Counted from the stretch's first letter, positions 24,485-37,345 are shown. The stretch: 64,000 bases of DNA from Alopecurus myosuroides (GCA_028641055.1 CM054061.1:62967904-63031903), one strand, 5' to 3'. Notes: generated by a model from the letters alone, not told the origin. Numbers and translations: made by a program.

Positions 24485-25609
24485 TCATGTGTGCAGTGAT
24501 TGTAAATGTGCGTACAATGGCACATATGGGAGAGGTGGCACACCGCTATCAAGACTGCATATCACTTTGGCCCGCCGACGATCCATATTATAGCACATTA
24601 ATGTAGTAGCAAACCCAGCAGTGAAAAAGATCAAGTTACATTCTGGATGAATCGCTGTCCAACGGGTATCAACATGCTGAATCGCCAATCTACGGGACTC
24701 GGTAGCATGCGTCCCTCCAAATATGTCCGAAGTTTCGACACTGTGCTTCAATACCCATTCTTCGCTGTCATAGTGCTCGAGAACATAAACTACCAATCGA
24801 ACCACAACACCATCCTCACCTCTCTGAAAACTAGCATAATGCAGGCAGCCCTGTGACCGCTGAATAAAACCAAGGCTACAAGGGGCGGTACCGAGTGTCG
24901 TCCATGTTTCCCCCTGCGTGTCCACTGCAGCGATACAAATGTAAGACTGCTTATCGCCATAGGCCTGAAAATGCCAGCAGCCATTGAGGAAGACCACGCC
25001 CGTCTCAGAAACAAAGACCCTAATTTTATCAGTCCATATGTTCTCCTTATGAACCCATGCCCCTGTTTTCGACGAATAAATATCCACCGCGCCGATGTTT
25101 AAGGTAAACGTTATGTCCAGATACTCCAACAACACAAACACATAGAAGTGGGAAGACACCGTAGGATCGAATCCCAAACGCACTATGTTGGCGTTGCCAG
25201 CTGCATGGATCTGATCCGGCAACACGGCCCACTCCGCCGTCGCTGGATTGCAAACTATGTAGCGACCGGCATCGGAGCAGCAGCACAGGAGGAGGCCGTT
25301 GCAGCAGTCGAGGACATGAACGGTCAGGTGGTTGGGCAGGAAGGCGAGGTACGGGTAGGTGAGTGGGCAGCGGCTCCCCGAGGCGGCAGTGACGAAGCGG
25401 AGAGATGATTTGGGAACGTGGTCATGCTTGAGCTTTCTGGCGTGGTAGAAGAAACCGGCTAGGGTTTGGTGGAGCATCATGCGGTTGTCGGGGTGGTTGA
25501 TGAGGGTGAGCCAGTGCTTGGAGACGCAGTTGAAGCGGCAGAGCGACCTTCCGGGGACTCGCGAGAGGATCTCGAGCAGGAGGTCGTCGGTGAGTCTCTC
25601 GGCCGCCAT
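24485..25609 (-). CDS. F-box protein with F-box-associated (FBA-like) domain
   Basis: 374 residues from the ATG at 25609 (MAAERLTDDLLLEILSRVPG), chosen because the F-box follows at once. An in-frame ATG at 25684 would add 25 residues. The F-box spans about residues 3-45 (LLLEILSRVPGRSLCRFNCV, then SKHWLTLINHP). The remainder resembles an F-box-associated/kelch-like beta-rich domain: DCCNGLLLC, VCNPATAEWAVLP, RLGFDPTVSSHFYVFVL, then a series of W- and Y-containing strands (SSKTGAWVHKENIW, FLNGCWHFQAYG). Such proteins are SCF ligase substrate adaptors; the target cannot be predicted. The gene is a single exon with no internal stop. It ends at 24485 after a Tyr/Leu-rich tail. Confidence 0.88.
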   Translation of the reverse strand: MAAERLTDDLLLEILSRVPGRSLCRFNCVSKHWLTLINHPDNRMMLHQTLAGFFYHARKLKHDHVPKSSLRFVTAASGSRCPLTYPYLAFLPNHLTVHVLDCCNGLLLCCCSDAGRYIVCNPATAEWAVLPDQIHAAGNANIVRLGFDPTVSSHFYVFVLLEYLDITFTLNIGAVDIYSSKTGAWVHKENIWTDKIRVFVSETGVVFLNGCWHFQAYGDKQSYICIAAVDTQGETWTTLGTAPCSLGFIQRSQGCLHYASFQRGEDGVVVRLVVYVLEHYDSEEWVLKHSVETSDIFGGTHATESRRLAIQHVDTRWTAIHPECNLIFFTAGFATTLMCYNMDRRRAKVICSLDSGVPPLPYVPLYAHLQSLHT

Positions 25610-25684
25610 GCCGCCGACGATAGACGAGGACGATCTACAGGAAACACATATGAAGAGGAAATCAGGGGACCAGTTGCGATGCAT

Positions 25685-27724
25685 AATTGGTGATAAAGCT
25701 GCCTACCGTAAGCGAGTAACCGCCAGGATTACAAAAATCTGGAACCAAAGGGAAGCCAAACGATCGGTCATTGATATATCAATAACGTAACCGCCAGGAT
25801 TCCCTTGAATTCAGCTCGGTCCAAAGGACCGAACGGTCTTGGGCGACAGAGTGCCACGCTGGCTGGATGGTAGCCATCGCTTCGAGACCAACACGGTCAG
25901 GCTGATTCTCAAACAAAAACGTATTGGGGATATTGGCTATGGCTTTTCTATTTACAACTGTAGCAAACATAAAGAGGCAAAAATTGATTTTTAGAGGCGC
26001 ACGACTATATGGAAAAAATCTTGTAAATAAATATCCGGAAAGGTGGGAATTTTTGTATTCGTGCTAACTTGAACTTTGAGCTATTGGGAAGGAAGAGCAT
26101 GGAACACGCCAGTGAGCTGTGTTGGATCTCGTGTTACTATAAGTATCTAAATATAGAAGAGGTGTGCTTCGGTGTTAACTGAAAACTTGAACATCAAAGT
26201 TTAGACTTAGAGCAGAACGCATATTGCAGCATGTGCTGCTGATCCTCACGAGCATATGCGACTTCAAGGGTATAGCGGGCAGCTGAGTGTACTGAGAAGT
26301 GGTACTAGCTGGTGAGCAAGGTGCAAGGAACCGTGAGTATGCCCCAAGGGAAACGCTAGGTGCAGGTCGGCCTATGTTTTGCAAACATAGGTCTCCTGGT
26401 GAGCCCTCGGATCTTAATCCTATGGCTAGAATCAGCACGTCCTAGTTTTGTATTTTAGCCACCCCTATTTCTCGGATATAGAATCTGCACTCCACGGCAT
26501 CCCCACTTAAACGAACGGGTATATTCTGTTGTCCCGGTCATCTCGATAATTACAGCAAAACTCCCATTGCAACAAAATTACTGGTATCGCAACAAAAATT
26601 ATCGTCCCGTGTACAAAAAAAAATATTGCAACAAATTGTTCCAAAAAAATTCGAAAAAATAAGTAATGCTACAAAGAATAGTTAAACAATATGTTTATTG
26701 CGTTGCAACAAAAAATTTCAAACAATTCAACAAAAATCACAACATATTGCAACAAAAAAATTGCATCAATTAAAAAGTTAGTAATCAACAAAATAATTTT
26801 TCACCGTTCCTGTTGCAATAAAAATTATCCTATATTCAAGAAAAAATAAATCAATAATAACAATAAAAGCACATGTTTACAACATGTGAAGGAGCGCATA
26901 AACATATCATTCCAAATGAATTCTAAACACATTACGCATTTTCTAGAAAATCAACCAGAAAAATATTGCACCATCTCGTTTGTACTTTCTTAACAAAATA
27001 CGTGCGAAATTGTTACAAATTCTAAAGACGTATGCAACGTTAACCGAAAATGGCGCAGAACACTTAACATATAATGTCTGCACGTAGTGTGACACGAAAT
27101 TGGGCTAAAAATCTAATTGCTGCTTGTTGGGTATGAATAAGCAGTAACGGGCCTACCCAAAGTGTACATACGAGACCAGCGAGCACTAGCAGCCAGGGGA
27201 CCTATGCTCGCGCGCATTAGGTCCCACTAAAACAAGTGTTTCCCATGACCCAAAGGCAAGAGCTTGTTGGCCTCGGTGCCCATGGCCGACACGGTGACAC
27301 GAAGGCAAGACGTATATGTGCTTCTAGTATCAAGGGGTTACTTACTCCGTGCTGGACCTTGGATCAGGGTTCGTTTGGTTCTAGATTCGTGTACGTTTTG
27401 TGTTCGGCCACCAGCTCTGCTGACGTGTAGTTCCTAAGGCTTCGTCTTTTGCTTTGTCAGAGACTCGTGTACGTGTACGTCTTGATACATGACATATATC
27501 CGCGCATATCCTAGCTGTCAGTGTCGTGTTATAGCAGGATAAGCGTGAAACTTGTTGAGGTGCTCAACATTAAAGCAATCTGGACGGTTGAATTTTGATA
27601 GTTCCATGGCCGAGATTCATTGTGTCTACGAACTTTGCTCTTTTATAGATAAATAGATTATAGATAGAAGAAGAAGAAAAAAAAACTTGGTTCAATGGTT
27701 TACATAAGATGGTTAAAAAACGTA
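25685..27724. other. Intergenic DNA; TTGCAACAAAA-rich tract
   Basis: No gene is recognised. 26540-26840 contains many copies of 'gcaacaaaa' with AT-rich spacers. 26365-26385 is a perfect 9-bp-arm hairpin (CCTATGTTT-tgc-AAACATAGG). 27060-27660 shows no feature I can name. Confidence 0.4.
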
Positions 27725-28149
27725 TACCACGTTTGAGCGTTTATTTGGGCTATCTGGACGTGTAGAAATGATGTTGTCTTTAAAAAGATGAAAAATGCTC
27801 ATTTTTTACACGTTGTCCACAAGGCTACGTACTAGATTACTGCGTGTGGTCGCTCCTCCTTAAGCAAGACCAGCGACCCTATATGGAAGCTGGATGCAAC
27901 CGGTTAATGGTGGTGGCTATGCTCAAATGGGTGTCAGCATGATCGACGTATTTGTGCGACCTAGTGAGGTCTCATCGAGTTCTTCTTTTCCAGAGTGTCT
28001 GGGTTGTAGCCGACCTGGATGACATCTTTTGTTTTCTTTATCTCTATCTTTGTACTCTATGCACACTTTGGTACTCCAAACTTTTAAATAAAATGCCGTG
28101 TGCATCACTCCGATGCAGAGGCAGGGGACACCCATTTCTAAAAAAAAAG
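27725..28149 (+). mobile_element. 5'-truncated LINE, ORF2 C-terminus and 3' tail
   Basis: From about 27735 the plus strand reads AFIWAIWTCRNDVVFKKMKN, the conserved end of a plant LINE ORF2 (compare AVIWSLWLCRNDKIFNDKKF in the LINE at 61794-62921). An internal TAG interrupts it at about 27835. A non-coding tail follows and ends in a short A-run at 28140-28148, directly beside the CACTA start at 28156. Typical dead-on-arrival LINE copy. Confidence 0.75.
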
Positions 28150-28637
28150 ACTAGACACTAGTGAAAAGCAGACTATCAGTACCGGTTCCAGAGGGCATTT
28201 AGTACCGGTTGGACAACCGGTACTAATTAATCGTCACTAAAGGTACTCCTACCTTTAGTACCGGTTTCTTACGAACCGGTATTGAAGGTGCCTCCACGTG
28301 GGCTCAGGGGATCCCACGGGGCTGGAGAACATGAACCAGTACCAAAGGGTTGGGAGAGTTTTAGGGTTTAAGAGGGGTTTAGGAGAGGTTTAGGGTTTAG
28401 GAGGGGCCATATCGAACCGTTTCATCGTACGAGGATCGCGTCGATGCGCCAGAAACGCGTTTGGGCATATATAAAATATCTACATGCATCAAATTGATGC
28501 CTATATCAACTTGGTGTATACAAATAACACATGCAATTAATTACATGAGATCGCAAATTAAGTAGTGTTTCATAGTGGTAATCTCCGAGGCATACTATAT
28601 ATTACATGTAGCTAGCTCACTATTAAATTGAGGCATA

Positions 28638-30786
28638 CTATGATACATGGTGGTACTCTCCGAAAGGAGCTATGACGTCGTGGAGGAAAAATCCAGCCAA
28701 TTTCTCGCAAATTGCTTCGAAGCGGCGCTCGAGGGGGAGCTTCTCCCGCTTTCTTACCAACTGTAAAAGAATGAGCGAGATACAAATGAATAGATTCGTA
28801 AACTATCAAATCATAATAAAACAATTACGACTGAAACACAACGGAACTTATGGTAATAAAATAAATTTGTGAATATAGTTTACATACCTCCATATTTATA
28901 TTATTATTTATTCTGTCGTTGACAATCTTGTGAATGTTCTCACAAGCATAGCAACCACATACATTAGTCCCCTTTGGTTGTTGCGCGCATTTCTGTGCAA
29001 GAATATAATTCAATCAAATAATAATCAAGTATGATAACGGTGTGTGGATCTAGGTAGTAGTACTTACTTTCGCACGCCATATCAGCTTCGGTGGCCATCC
29101 ATTGTCCGGATCTTCCTTGAAGAACGTTTGCCATACGCTGCCCGACAAAGCAAATGAAATAAAAGAGTTATAATTTGTTGATATCGGTAAATTAACGAAA
29201 AAGCCGATAAGAATTAATTAAAATTACCAGTTGAGCATATCAGAATAGTGCTTGCAATCTATAAGCGGTTTGGTTAATGAGTCGAAGACTTCAACTGATC
29301 CATCGTGCATTTTAATAACGAGAAGAATAAAGTGGAAGCTGCGCACGTTTAAATATGTAGTGTCATAGATACATATATAACTCATTAGTTAAAATTTTAA
29401 GATCTGGTGAGAAAAATAGAATGTGTTAGAAGACAGTAACACTCACTTGAAGTTGTAAGGCCAAAGTATTTGTTTTTTGTCACGTTGTCACGTCAAAAAC
29501 CTTAGCAAAGTCTCTGGTGTATCCTTGTTATACATGGGTAGCTTTATGGTTTTATCATGCATTTTATCCGCGTCAATGAACCCACTGTGTGTTAATTCAT
29601 CCATTTTCCATTCGAGCATCTTCAATCTGCATAATAAAGGGCACAAAAGATTAAATTGAGGATAATTGCAGAAAATGAACAAACTTAGGTAAAGACTTCT
29701 CGAATTACATAAATAAAACACTTACAGACAATAGCAGATGAGCAACGATTTGTCGAGGGCCCAGAGATTGTATAACCCCAAATGATCATCGAAGTCAACG
29801 CTCACAACGTATTCTTGGAAGTAGTGCTCCTCCTTAACTGCCACCATGACAGCCTCGATCCCTTCATTTTCCCTACTCAAGTACAACCTATGCAAATTGT
29901 GCATTTTTGTTGGTAGGGTGAAGACATTCTCGACCAAATTTTTCCCTCGTTCAAATTTATATGCTACTTCAGCGATGGGGTAATCGATATCGGTTGTTTA
30001 TTGTCTATAACTTTGAACGGCCTTCTCGTCAAACACCTTGAGAGGGGGACCGATTGAACGGGTTGTTCTCCGAGCTGGGGAACTTGTTTAGTATTCGCCT
30101 AGACCACCGGTTTCCCTTTTTCCTCCTGGACCACCGGTTTCCCTTTTTCCGCTTGGACCATCTCGTCATATGAATTTTCAATAGAACGCCTATAGTCTGA
30201 TGGCAGCGATGCTGGAGGGTCATATAGGTTCTCAACGGTACGCACAACTTTCAAAGGATCTAGCGTCTTCTCAAAAAGTATCTATGGCACTTTCTTAGCA
30301 AAATGGGCATCCACCTCGGAACGAACGATGGCGTTGTTTTCCTCGTCAGGTCTTTCCCAAGGTAACTTCTGAAGAGGCGGATGTGTTCTCTCCATTCTAG
30401 GTCTCTTCCTAGCCAGCGAACCGTTCCGCTTAACGGGCGCTTCCTCACGCGGAGGATATCGAGATGCTGGACTCGCGCTGGCCCCCCTCAGGTAGGTGTG
30501 GACTTTGCTGCTCATGTGGACTGCTACCCCAAGGAGGCGATGGCCCTTGCTACTCATGTGGACTGCTACCCCGAGGAGTCGATGGCCCTTGCTGCTCATG
30601 TAGACTGCGTTGCTCATGTGGACTGCTAGCACTAGGAGTCGGTGGCCTTGGCACGGGGTTTATAAAGACGATGTATTGTTTTTTCCAGAGGGAAAAACCG
30701 CGCTTGACATCGCCCAGTGTCTAATCCTCACCACCTCCAGGATGATCAAGATCCATTGTTTCATAAGTAGGAACAATGTCATCCAC
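28638..30786 (-). pseudogene. CACTA ORF1, C-terminal half with Ulp1/C48-like protease
   Basis: Several minus-strand exons with GT-AG borders. Around 29230-29338 reads FHFILLVIKMHDGSVEVFDS, giving a His (codon 29332-29334) and an Asp (29281-29283). At 28888-28992 an exon reads QQPKGTNVCGCYACENIHKI, giving the Cys (28957-28959) preceded by Gln. These match the His-Asp-Gln-Cys order of the C48 (Ulp1) peptidase fold found in CACTA ORF1 proteins. The last exon encodes RRFEAICEKLAGFFLHDVI and stops at 28638. Upstream (30480-30640) a 42-bp minisatellite encodes a Pro/Gln/Ser-rich linker. The gene continues beyond the LTR insertion at 35235. The upstream part is degenerate, so it is listed as a pseudogene even though the protease core looks intact. 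Confidence 0.7.
30480..30640. repeat. Approximately 42-bp tandem repeat in the CACTA ORF1 linker
   Basis: The unit 'gtggactgctaccccaagg...' followed by 'cgatggcccttgct' recurs about four times. In the minus coding frame it gives repeats of the type EQQGPSTPRGSSPH. A shorter repeat ('ccaccggtttcccttttt') occurs at 30098-30165. Confidence 0.65.
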
Positions 30787-30791
30787 CCCGA

Positions 30792-33700
30792 TGTCGCACC
30801 CGGACTTCTAGGGGATACTCACAGTACGTTAAACAACAGATAAATGGCTTACGGGGCATACCGGCACCCGCATCTCAATATGAGCAGGCCAACACGTAAA
30901 CGTGTGACAACCATTCTCTACTATTCATCGTCTGCGCATACCATCCCATAGAAATCCAGATACTTCCGTTGACGTACTTCATAACATACACACATGGTAC
31001 GTCAACGGCATTTGAACAATGGATATCACAACAGATCTCTACAACACAAAAGATGGAGATAAGTTGCAAATGGCTCTCACTAGAGCAGAGATAGCAAATA
31101 CAATCATCCAGAGGACACATGTCCCAACAATTCATCATTACAACACAGCGGAAGCATTCAACATGTCTGAGTACAGACAAGATCCAAATAGGCCTAAGAG
31201 GCCGGAAACGAAAAGACGGATCCCATCCACGAAGTCTCGGATCCTGCCCGGGTCCGCTATCTACTCGTCAGCAGCCTCGTCATACTCCACGTAGTAGCCA
31301 CCATGGGGATCCTTGGAAACGTAGTCTGCGGAAACCACAGCCCCAAAGGGGTCAGTACATAAACGTACTGGCAAGCAAGACTCACAGTTCACCAAAGTGT
31401 AACCCGTCAACACCAAGCACAGATGCTTTGGGTTCAACGGAAGAAAGGGTGATATAAAAGATGTTGCAACTGGCTGCTCTAACCCACTACATAATTACTA
31501 CCACTTCCGGCTAACAGAAAGAAGATAAGATAGCGTATCGTAACCAACTATAACTAACTCCAAACAAACCCATCCTGGATCTTGTCCCTTATCCAAAGAA
31601 GCAATCCGAGGATAAACTCACACAGTTGGCTTAATGATGGTTCAAATTATTGTGTCAATAAGACTATTACTAGTCAAGTTAACATGAGTTAGGTCTAAGT
31701 TGTTCTGAGTACTTGTTAGCCAGTACTTTCACCAAGTAATCCATAACCGCGGAAAACACGGCTTCTCGAGAAGATTTAACCCTGCAGGGGTGCACCAATT
31801 TGGCCGTACACGTAAGAATACCCCGCCAGGATGGAAATGCACTTCCACCAAGTGAGGCACTCAACACAACTCAACTCTTCTTCGCATCAAGCCCAAAGCA
31901 CCACGTGTTGTGCGTGCGCGGCTAATCGAGCCCCACGAAGAAAAGGGGACCCTCATAGCACTGGAAGACCACGCCGCCCTAAATGCCGACTACAAAAGTT
32001 CCACCCTGGCCTCGGGTTCGTACCTGCATATGCGTGCATAAAATGGAAAGCCCGAACTAAGTGTGGCGATTTGGACGAGATGCGAATCGAATCAAATTGA
32101 GGGGGGGGCGCCCATACACGCTTCCCACATGCGGATAGTGCGCTCATCATGGATCAGTAGACAAGACCCTTTTCCTAATTAGGGTCGACACTAGCAGGCC
32201 TCAAAACCACGTCGGGCCTCCTGCCGGTGCCTTATCATCAAATTATTATTACCTCAAAATTAACAGGTTGTTGTTTAACATCGAGCCCCAGAACATAATA
32301 GAAATATAGTAACAGAAAGTAACAGGTAACAGACTCGAGCAAAAACAACCCTAAGCAGGCTAGTAGGACACGGGCAACAACCAATGGGGTTATAGGTGTG
32401 GAGGTGAGGCAATATCAGGTTTAAAGGATAACATGTGATAGGTTCGTAACAGAAGCAACTATTCATAGGGCTAGCAGAAATAGACAACGGAAAGTATCGG
32501 TAACCAATGTTGAAAGGAACACAGTGGTTCATGTGAGTGATAACTTGCCTGCAAACTCAGCAGCCTGGTACTGAGCTAGATCCTTAGAAGGGGTGTCGTA
32601 AGTATCGTCTGTCTCAACGTCGTCGTCTATCCGAGAAGAAGCAAACAAACAATGCAGAAAGATAAACAATCAATAACATGGCATAGTAAAAAACCATGGG
32701 ATGATGCATGACAATTTAATTGATGCATCAAAATAAACTAGTGGACTTGGTAACAACATGATTAAATGGACCCACATGCAATTTGGGGTTGCATATGAAA
32801 AGCCCATGAATTATGGTTGAAACAATTGTTTTCCAACTAACCAACAGGTGAAAGTGGATTAGTATGATGCATGGATGAGGAAAACAGAAAAATAACAACA
32901 ATAGAATCAATTGGAAATAAGGTTTACCAATTTTGGAATTTTAGTTATTAAGTTAAGGAATTTTGGTTCCTTAAAGGTGTCACACAAGCATTTGTTGTTT
33001 TCAGCAATTTAAATTGTTCAAAACAAATAACAAAATTCATATTTGAAAAGATCATTAAATTTTGGGTGGATTACATGTTTCAATTATTGCAAAAGGAATT
33101 ACAATGATTTAATTATGAATTAAACAAGTTCAAACAAGATTTAATTGAATTTAATTCAAGCATGAATATTATTTGAATTTTATTTGTTCAAAACATAAAT
33201 TCAAATTCATATTTGAAAAGGTTATACTTTTCTAGTTTAAAAACATATTTTATAAGTTCAAAAATAGTTTAATTTGAGCAAGTTATGAATTTAGCAAATT
33301 TAAATGATTTAAACAAGGTTTAAATGATTTAAGCAATTTTAATTATTCAAAACATGGAACAAAATTTATATTTGAAAAGATGGTTTGAAATAGCATGGAA
33401 AACATATTTTATTTGGATTAAGTATGAATTAGTTATGCAATTATTCAAATTACAAATGAATTGTTTGAATTTGAAATTTGGATGCATTTGAATTATTCAA
33501 AACAGAATACAAATGTTATGAACAGGTAGAGAATTAAATTTGGTTCAACAAACATATTTTACTTTTATTATTTGGGTTTGTAATTTAAAAGTTATTCACA
33601 TTTTAAATTTGAGGACCAATCTGTAAATGAAAAAGGACTTAATTTGAAACAGAAAAGGTTGCAAAACTTTGTTACTCAGCAGTGGCTGGACACAGCCACT

Positions 33701-35234
33701 GACAGAGGGCCCAAGGGCCAACGGTGGCCCGCGTGTGCTTGCGTGGCAGTACAGGCCACTGACAGAGGGGGCCAGCCTGTCAGTGGCTCGCGCAAAATGT
33801 TGGTTTTAATCGCGAGAGCCAGGGTTCGAACCTGTGCCCTGTTGTGCGCGCGCAAGCACTGCAACCACTGCAGTACGTTTTCAGTTTTGACAGAATACGC
33901 GACGCAGTGAGGATATGCTTCTGATTCGCTAACTGAATTTTTAACTGAAGAAAAGCCTGAACTTTCGACAGGGAAACGACGGTGGCCGGCGACGATCTCT
34001 GCGTGATGCTCGTTGTGCTCGCGTGTGGGCGTGCACGGATGCGTTGCGAGCGTGCTGTGGTGCTTGCGCAAGCAGAGAGAGAGGAGGTGGAGGACACGGT
34101 GATGCTCACCGGCGACGTAGTCGTAGCCGCGGCTCGGGGAGGACTCCGGCGGCGACAACACGGACGGCGGCGGCGATCCAAGCTGCTCCCGGGCTCGCAG
34201 AGGTGTCGGTGAGGACGAGGAGGATACGGCGGTTCAATTTCCGTGGCTAGGATGGATGGTGGCGCACGGCAACGGCAGTGAGCATCTCGGGTTCAGAGAG
34301 GGGCTTTTCCGGTGAGGTTGCAGAGAGGGGATCGGGGCAGAGAGATGGTGAGCGGTGGCGGAGCTCGAGGGAGGAGGGAGTAGGTGGCTAGGGCTAGCTC
34401 TCCGGGGACCTAGGGGGGTATTTTATAGGGGGGCTAGGGCTGCTCCCAGCCGTCTGCTCGCGGCGGCGTCGACGTGGCGCCGCTCAGATGTCTGCCGTAC
34501 CGCGGGAAGAAGAGAGGGGAGCGAGCGAAGGGGTACCAGGCCGAGGAGGTGGGCTGGGCCTGCGCTGGCTCCCCTCCTCTGGTAAGTTTTCCTTTTTTTT
34601 ATTTTTATTTTTTCTGTTAGTTTTTTTTTGCAAAAAATAGAAATGGAAGAAAATGAGAGTTTGGAGTTAGGAAAAAATTAGGGGAAAATTTGTGACAACT
34701 CCTTAATGTAATAATAACAAATTGCAAGTTTTGAATTACAAAATTAATTGAATTATGTTGCTGTTTGAACTTGGAGTGAATTTGAATGAATTTTGGTGAT
34801 TAATTGATTATTGAAAACAAGATTTTAAATAGGGTGATCATATAATTTTAATTGGAAGCAAATGATTATAATTATGTTTTAAATTTCATAATTACAAATT
34901 TGGGTGTTGTTTGTGAATGTGATTTGAATTTTTGGATGCAATTTGGATTAAGTGAATTATTAAGAAATAATTTATAGTTGAGCATTTTTATTTTTCATGG
35001 AAACAAATGGAAGTGTTATTGATTGAACCTTTTAACTGGAAAGTTGTAACAGAGCAAGTATGAAATAAAGGTTTGAATAAAATTTGAATTTCAATTGTGA
35101 AAACAAAGTAAAACAGATGCAAACCAAATGAAAACAAATGCAAACAAAGTAATGAGTATGATGACATGATGTAATACTTTAATAAAACAAGAAACAAACA
35201 TTCTAAAGGAAGTTTTCATACTTGGGATGTTACA
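30792..35234 (-). mobile_element. Solo LTR of about 4.4 kb inside the CACTA element
   Basis: Begins TGTCGCACCC and ends GGGATGTTACA, with the 5-bp duplication CCCGA at 30787-30791 and 35235-35239. On the minus strand it starts TGTAACATCCC. It has no protein-coding domain. The interior holds AT-rich stretches (32900-33650, 34600-35200) and a GC-rich block (33980-34580), the same plan as the solo LTR at 12181-16822, suggesting related large non-autonomous gypsy families. A 'ggttcgaacc' motif at 33822 resembles a tRNA T-arm but no tRNA surrounds it. It splits the CACTA ORF1 region. Confidence 0.86.
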
Positions 35235-35239
35235 CCCGA

Positions 35240-36500
35240 CAAGAGCATAGTCAGCTGGAATAGGCTGATGATGGTGCGTTGCTCCATCTTGTTGCGGGTA
35301 AACATAGCCGACCGCCACCTTAATGGACATGTTCCTCATTGGCACATGTAGCTCGCACTCTTTCTTATCCCTAACATAATCCACTGGGTAGCTTGCTCCA
35401 CGTCCTTGAAGATGCGAGGAACCCACACTGCTTTTCGGCTGAGATGGGGTGGCATCGGCTTGAGGATCTTCTATAAAAAGCTGCTGATCATGTGCCCTCT
35501 GTTGATTCTGCTCCAGCTGTTGCACCCTAAGTTAAAATGTCGATAACCGGTCAGCACACTTCTTCTTCGTTCTCGAACGACTTCTATAACTGTCAGCACA
35601 CTCCGGCCACGCATCCTTCATGGTGAGACCTGGGAGGGTTCGTACTCGTCCAACGTGTTCGGGATTCCCCAGAGCTAGTGTCAACTCGTGATTCTCTCTA
35701 TCGGGAATGTACACTCTCTTTCTAACCTTGTCTATTGCATCTATAAGCTCCTTGGTAATTTTTTCAATTTTCTTCTTCCATTTTTCCTTTGGAACGATCA
35801 GACCTATCTTTGGATCCAACCCTGCCCCATGCGCGTATAACCAGAACTTGGACCACTCGGGCCAGTCGTATGTCTGTGGAATGACCCCGACTTCCAGTAG
35901 TTGAGCTTCATATTTTCCACTTAGGAGTGACACTCTTGTAGCCACCTGACCCCAATTTATGATAATATTGCTTCTTCTTAGCATTTTTTACATTTGTGGT
36001 TAATTGGGACTTATATCCTGACGAGGTCCTATACGTCTTAAATGCGGGCCAGTGGTCTTTTACTTTCTCATATCTTCCAGTGAATTTTAGACCTTCAGCT
36101 CCATAGTCTACCATAATTTTTTCTTCCAGCTCTGGAATTGTACGGCCATCTTCTTAAGAGTCCATTCCTTGAGATTTTCCGTCTGGGCTTCTGTGAAGTT
36201 TACCGGTAGGTTGAAGTGTGGCAGTAGACTCCCCCAAAGTAACTCTTTTGTAGTGTTGCTGACATAACTAGCTTCATCCTCATCCGCCGTCTTCTTCGGC
36301 TTATGCCAATCTGCAATGTTGATCCGTACAATGTCCCTAACAAGAATCCAGCTTGATTTACAAATTTCTTGACGTTCTCGGCGGGTTCCACCGGTTTGCC
36401 ACTAGCCTTAAATGTGGTGAGGGCCAATTTAGCCTCGCCCGATAGAGGTTTTGTCGGGCTTCGAGGACCTTTCTTTTTAGCAGATTTGCTCGATGATCCA
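35240..36500 (-). pseudogene. CACTA ORF1, N-terminal half (plant transposase Ptta/En-Spm type)
   Basis: Reading the minus strand from 36500: EPAENVKKFVNQAGF, then after a frame change a segment with WGSLLPHFNLPVNFTEAQTE and KKMAVQFQSWKKKLW. Next come KNAKKKQYYHKLGSGGYK (about 35950-36010) and VGVIPQTYDWPEWSKFW (about 35850-35900), then PDRENHELTLALGNPEH (about 35660-35710) and DAWPECADSYRSRSR (about 35570-35615). This succession is characteristic of the ORF1 (TNP1/Ptta-like) protein of grass CACTA elements. Frame changes and missing splice logic show it is not intact. It is continuous with the C-terminal half at 28638-30786 once the solo LTR is removed. Confidence 0.72.
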
Positions 36501-36839
36501 GAAAGCTAAAAAAAAGATTTGTTAATAAGTGCAATACAAATAAATCAATGCATCTACTGATATATCATTTCCATAATATACACCTTGCCGGAGTTTGTTA
36601 AGGGCACTTCTTCATCCCTTATTTCTTCAGACTCAAGTCCTTCACCGGATTCGTTCAGAAATTATGCGGTTAAGTCTTCGCCATCGTCATTGCCATCGTC
36701 ATCGGCTACTCGCCGGGCACTATTATATGTCAGTTGTTGCGCCAAATCTTCTTCCTCCTCATTTCGTAAGAATAGGGGGCGTCCGGATCCATAGCTCAAT
36801 GTCACTACAAAATTTTAAATACCAAATTTCGTAAATAAC

Positions 36840-37345
36840 AACTTTTCTAAGTACTAAATATTGCAAAAAAAATCTCTAAGTCCAATACCTAAATATTTTT
36901 CTCTAAGTCCAATACCTAACTTTTCGCTAAGTCAAGCTAAAATTTCTCTAACACTACACCAATTTTTTCTCTAACACTACACTACCTAATACCCAATTAA
37001 TAACCTAAGTCCAATATCCAATTTTATAGATTCAAACTAATTAATAACCTAAGTCCAATATCTAACTAACTCATCTGTATAATTAAAATACTAAAATTGC
37101 AAGAATAATTTCTAATATTCTTTTGTAAATTAAATTAAATTAAACTCATCCCTAATATTCTATTCTAAAATAAATTAAATTAATCCCTAATATTCTATAT
37201 AATTAAATCATCCCTCTAATATTCTAGATTCTATTCCTATTTCTACTATCTTTTTATTCTACTTCTACTAAATTTCTATTTCTACTTCTACTTCTACTAA
37301 ATTTTCTACTTCTACTAAATTTCTAGATTCTATTTCTATTTGTAC
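36840..37345. repeat. Low-complexity AT-rich tract in the CACTA element
   Basis: Repeated words 'ctaagtccaatacctaa' (36870-37060), 'ccctaatattct' (37130-37220) and 'tttctacttctac' (37250-37330). No coding potential. It lies in the 5' part of the CACTA gene, between a GC-rich leader (37385-37700; minus-strand donor GAG|GTGAGT at about 37385) and the ORF1 exons. Confidence 0.6.

Noticed and set aside
28355..28410. Telomere-like TTTAGGG words
   Set aside because: Only a few imperfect, unevenly spaced copies inside the subterminal region of a CACTA; not an interstitial telomere.
31019..31457. Plus-strand ORFs with mixed hydrophilic composition
   Set aside because: They are within the solo LTR 30792-35234, have no domain and are not conserved in the related LTR.
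33815..33845. tRNA-like T-arm 'agggttcgaacct'
   Set aside because: No acceptor stem, D-arm or anticodon arm fits around it; this motif is common in grass gypsy LTRs. A similar 'aggttcgaatccc' at about 11979 was rejected for the same reason.
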